From the NCBI RefSeq assembly GCF_002777255.1, contig NZ_CP017634.1, forward strand, positions 4,290,903 to 4,354,902: a stretch of 64,000 nucleotides of DNA. The letters are read 5' to 3'. This DNA comes from Candidatus Formimonas warabiya. GTDB taxonomy: Bacteria > Bacillota > Dehalobacteriia > Dehalobacteriales > Dehalobacteriaceae. Of the stretch, positions 61,541-64,000 are shown piece by piece. Positions within the stretch are counted from its first letter, which is position 1; every line of letters begins with the position of its first letter. Both the position numbers and the translations under genes were made by a program. The notes under the pieces were generated by a model that ran no database searches, was not told the DNA's origin, and worked only from the letters and a program-made list of their open reading frames with translations.

Positions 61541-61717
61541 ATTGTTAGCTCATAAGGGGCAGAACTGTGGCAATCAGCGGAATAATTCTGTTTTTTTATC
61601 CCCATTACAATTACATAAATGCTAAATATTTGAAGAAAATAGCTCGCTATGGTAAAATGAAATATACAAAAACAGCTATGACAGTAAAATCTAGAAAAAT
61701 GGGAGGGATGTGATTCA

Positions 61718-62722
61718 ATGAAATTACTGAAAAAGAAAAACCATGTACAAAGCATGGCTATTACTGTTCTCTTTTTTCTGCTTGCTTTAAGTACGCAGTT
61801 ATCTATTTCATTTGCTGATAGCGCGCCTATTAATATGGAGAATAGGGAATTTATAACTCAATTTGATGACTGGATTTACTTTTCAAGTACGTCGGATAAG
61901 GGCAGATTGTATAAAATGAAAACAGACTCCTCGAACCGGATGAAGTTAAGTGATGATAGTATAGAAAGTATGATAATACAAAATGACTGGATTTTCTATA
62001 TTGCAAACGGAAATATATATAAGATAAGCAAGGATGGCAAGTATAGGAGTGTCCTATATAACGAGCACGATGTCATACCTCATAAATTGATAATTAAATA
62101 TGATAAGATTTTTTTCCAGGATGAGGAGTTTGGTCTATACCAAATGAACTTAGACGGTAAAGAATTAAAAAATATCGTTAATGTGGAAAATATTTCTTCA
62201 TGGACAATACTTGACCATGTGATCTACTATAGTGTACCTGAAGAGTTTGACGACAACGGAAATGCAATTAAATCGCCAATATACACGGTAAAGCTGGAGG
62301 GGTATGGAAACACCCTTAAAGTTGGCGAAACATCAAAGCTGACTGATGATGGCGGTAATTATATAAATGTTATTTGGTTTGGCGACGGACAGGACCGGGT
62401 TTACTATAGCAACATTTCGGACAAAGGCAGATTGTATATGATCAAAGCCGATGGAACCGGAAAAACAAAACTGACGGACCATACGGTAAGCAATATCAGG
62501 GTCGGTGGATTCTGGATCTACTATAGTAATAATTCTGACAAATCAAAGCTTTATAGGATAACTATCGTCGGCACAGTGAATTCACGGCTGATTCATGCGT
62601 ACACAAAATATATAAATGTTTATAGCGATAATATTTACTATTTGTCAGATAGTAATTCTTCAAAGATTGATAAGTTATACAGGATAAAGACCGACTTATC
62701 CGGCAAGATTGAATTCAAATAG
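61718..62722 (+). CDS. secreted DUF5050-type beta-propeller-like protein
   Basis: 334 residues. A signal peptide (about residues 1-33, ending SISFADSAP) is followed by repeated units of about 40-45 residues of the type DWIYFSS...GRLYKMKTD, seen at FDDWIYFSSTSDKGRLYKMK, NDWIFYIANGNIYKISKDG, GQDRVYYSNISDKGRLYMIK and GFWIYYSNNSDKSKLYRIT. Each has the Tyr-Tyr/Phe and Tyr-Lys/Arg pattern of DUF5050, thought to form propeller blades. No enzymatic motif seen; it may bind cell wall or other surface partners. The ribosome site is GGGAGGG. Confidence 0.8.
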   Translation: MKLLKKKNHVQSMAITVLFFLLALSTQLSISFADSAPINMENREFITQFDDWIYFSSTSDKGRLYKMKTDSSNRMKLSDDSIESMIIQNDWIFYIANGNIYKISKDGKYRSVLYNEHDVIPHKLIIKYDKIFFQDEEFGLYQMNLDGKELKNIVNVENISSWTILDHVIYYSVPEEFDDNGNAIKSPIYTVKLEGYGNTLKVGETSKLTDDGGNYINVIWFGDGQDRVYYSNISDKGRLYMIKADGTGKTKLTDHTVSNIRVGGFWIYYSNNSDKSKLYRITIVGTVNSRLIHAYTKYINVYSDNIYYLSDSNSSKIDKLYRIKTDLSGKIEFK

Positions 62723-62745
62723 GGATTAACTTACGCCTTAAGAAT

Positions 62746-62818
62746 CACGGAATCACGGGGACGATCCTATTGATTCGATTCATTAGAATCAATAGGACCG
62801 TCCCCGTGTGATTCCGTG
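62746..62818. repeat. long imperfect palindrome with CGGGGAC core
   Basis: Left arm 62,746-62,776 and right arm 62,786-62,818 are near-perfect complements (one mismatch and a 2-base difference), with a 9-base loop. Both contain CGGGGAC...CCTATTGATTC. It resembles the shorter dispersed palindromes in its CGGGGAC part but has a different body. It may also act as a transcription stop for the preceding gene. Confidence 0.8.
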
Positions 62819-62966
62819 TACTTGGGCAAATCCGGGTTGACACGGGAGGTTCTGCATGCTAAAATTTGATCAAACGATCAATGATTTATTTAAGTGATCA
62901 AAAAAACTACGATAAAATGGTAATCCCTTATTTGTATTGATTATGGTAATAATACGGAGGAGAGTA

Positions 62967-63989
62967 ATGGGAAATAAAATTGCGTCCCAAGACCTATCGA
63001 AGCCCGGGGGGAAGCGGTCCGGGCTCTTCCTTCCACGTACCGCTCCCGTACTCGGGCTGTGCTTCCTCGCTCCGCTGGTGGGAGAGTACCTGCTTGGCAA
63101 CATTTCCATTCAGGATATCTGGGCCTTGCCCTTTCTTGCCCCCATGTACGGAGGCGGTGCGCTTCTCATCCGCGAGACGACGCGCCGTACCGGGCGCGGC
63201 TGGCCGACCATCATTTTCCTTGGCCTGGCCTACGGTTTAATCGAAGCAGGCCTGATTGACCAGTCTCTCTTCAACCCGTCTTTCGAAGGTCACGACTTCC
63301 AGAGTGCTGCGTACATCCCGGTACTGGGCATTAGTGCTTATAATGGGCTGGCTTTTCTCGCCGGACACGCAGTTTGGAGCATCGGGGTGCCCATTGCCCT
63401 GGTCGAGACACTCGTGCCCGGGAGAAGCACAAGACCATGGCTGGGCAAGGCGGGACTGCTAATCACCGGCGGCCTGTATCTCCTTGGTTCTGTTTTCCTC
63501 TTTCGTAACATACAGGAAGAAGAACAATTCCTGGCATCGGCGCCGCAGCTGATTGGGGCGGCCGTTGTTGCCCTGGTACTGATCGGCATTGCCTTCGCAC
63601 TCGGGAGGCGGCCTCACCCGAAGACCGGCGGGCGGACACCCCATTCATGGCAGGTAGGCATACTGTCGTTCGTGATATCCAGCCTCTTCTTCGCGGCAAG
63701 CGAAAGCTGGATGGGCGTGGCTATTAAACTCTTCCTGCTTGCCGTAATCACTGCCCTGATCACCCGATGGTCACGGCGTCAGGGCTGGGGGCCGGCCCAC
63801 CGGCTTGCACTGGCCGGGGGTGCCCTGCTCACCTATGCCTGGGGCGGGTTTATCCTCACGATGCTGCTGGGGCGAACGGAGATTATCCACTTCATCGGCA
63901 ATGGGATCTTTGCCTCCGGCGCGGTGGTGTTGCTGATCATCGCAGCACGCAGAATCTGTCATATTCAGTCTGAAAACATGGAGTTATGA
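62967..63989 (+). CDS. multi-pass membrane protein of unknown function
   Basis: About 340 residues from the ATG at 62,967, which follows GGAGGAG. A basic N-terminus leads into roughly eight to ten hydrophobic helices; loops have charged residues such as LIRETTRRTGRG and a short acidic loop NIQEEEQFL. The G+C content is higher than in the preceding gene. No family motif recognised; it could be a transporter or enzyme of the lipid/wall type. An AT-rich stretch with a good upstream region precedes it. It ends 11 bases before the window edge. Confidence 0.7.
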   Translation: MGNKIASQDLSKPGGKRSGLFLPRTAPVLGLCFLAPLVGEYLLGNISIQDIWALPFLAPMYGGGALLIRETTRRTGRGWPTIIFLGLAYGLIEAGLIDQSLFNPSFEGHDFQSAAYIPVLGISAYNGLAFLAGHAVWSIGVPIALVETLVPGRSTRPWLGKAGLLITGGLYLLGSVFLFRNIQEEEQFLASAPQLIGAAVVALVLIGIAFALGRRPHPKTGGRTPHSWQVGILSFVISSLFFAASESWMGVAIKLFLLAVITALITRWSRRQGWGPAHRLALAGGALLTYAWGGFILTMLLGRTEIIHFIGNGIFASGAVVLLIIAARRICHIQSENMEL

Positions 63990-64000
63990 CGGCAGTCTTT

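Overview
The window reads as chromosome of an anaerobic, low-to-middle G+C Firmicute (class Clostridia; a Peptococcales/Desulfitobacterium-like bacterium would fit, but nothing here fixes the genus). The reasons are strong AGGAGG-type ribosome sites, TTG and GTG starts, an S-layer protein with SLH domains, radical-SAM and molybdopterin enzymes, a Rph-type rifamycin kinase, and many short dispersed palindromes with a GGGGACAGGTCCC core. No rRNA, tRNA, CRISPR array or intact transposase was seen.

Layout. (1) 1-10,815: the distal part of a phosphonate operon: phnL (cut by the window edge), phnD, phnC, two phnE, phnM, a GNAT acetyltransferase, a PHP-type cyclic phosphodiesterase, a DUF1868 2H phosphoesterase and an inositol-phosphatase-family protein, then phnX and phnW behind an array of hairpins. 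Together they import phosphonates, feed the C-P lyase route and also degrade 2-aminoethylphosphonate. (2) 10,808-13,761: a convergent UvrD-like helicase with no normal start codon, and a membrane protein resembling Pyr4/PaxB terpene cyclases. (3) 13,740-18,712: palindromic repeats, then a TetR regulator with three operator copies, rifampicin phosphotransferase, a HAD-like protein and a cupin. (4) 18,824-24,858: AlkD-like protein, an unknown AT-rich gene, a MarR/DUF3786/old-yellow-enzyme cluster, a glycosyltransferase and a toxin-antitoxin pair.

(5) 24,935-40,706 is a visibly more G+C-rich block, almost all on the minus strand. It holds two polar amino-acid-type ABC systems whose ATPases both carry an extra C-terminal domain resembling anti-sigma (RsbW/GHKL) ATPases, a 1003-residue fusion of several solute-binding domains to a permease, lipoproteins, a large SLH/LysM surface protein, an AgrC/LytTR-type two-component system and a small excisionase-like protein. 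Several gene scraps (GntP, a lipoprotein signal, a STAS domain, a histidine kinase tail) show it has been eroded by deletion. (6) 40,807-44,818: a small RiPP locus (NHLP-leader precursor with a Cys-rich core plus a radical SAM/SPASM maturase) lying between two direct copies, about 560 bp each, of the 3' part of a HAD hydrolase gene.

(7) 45,341-61,540: DUF169 protein, an XRE-cupin regulator, then a divergon. Leftward: a 2-hydroxyacid dehydrogenase, a complete Liv-type importer and an Ldh_2-family dehydrogenase. Rightward: a molybdopterin oxidoreductase, a ferredoxin/GltD-like fusion and moeA, the last behind a candidate molybdenum-cofactor-type structured leader. The two promoters lie in the arms of a 78-bp inverted repeat and carry the same palindromic operator, so both sides are probably controlled together. 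A workable reading is uptake of a hydroxy-acid-like compound, handling of both stereoisomers through a 2-oxo intermediate, and NAD(P)H-linked chemistry by the molybdenum enzyme; the substrate cannot be named from sequence. (8) 61,718-63,989: a secreted DUF5050 propeller-like protein, a long palindrome and a multi-pass membrane protein.
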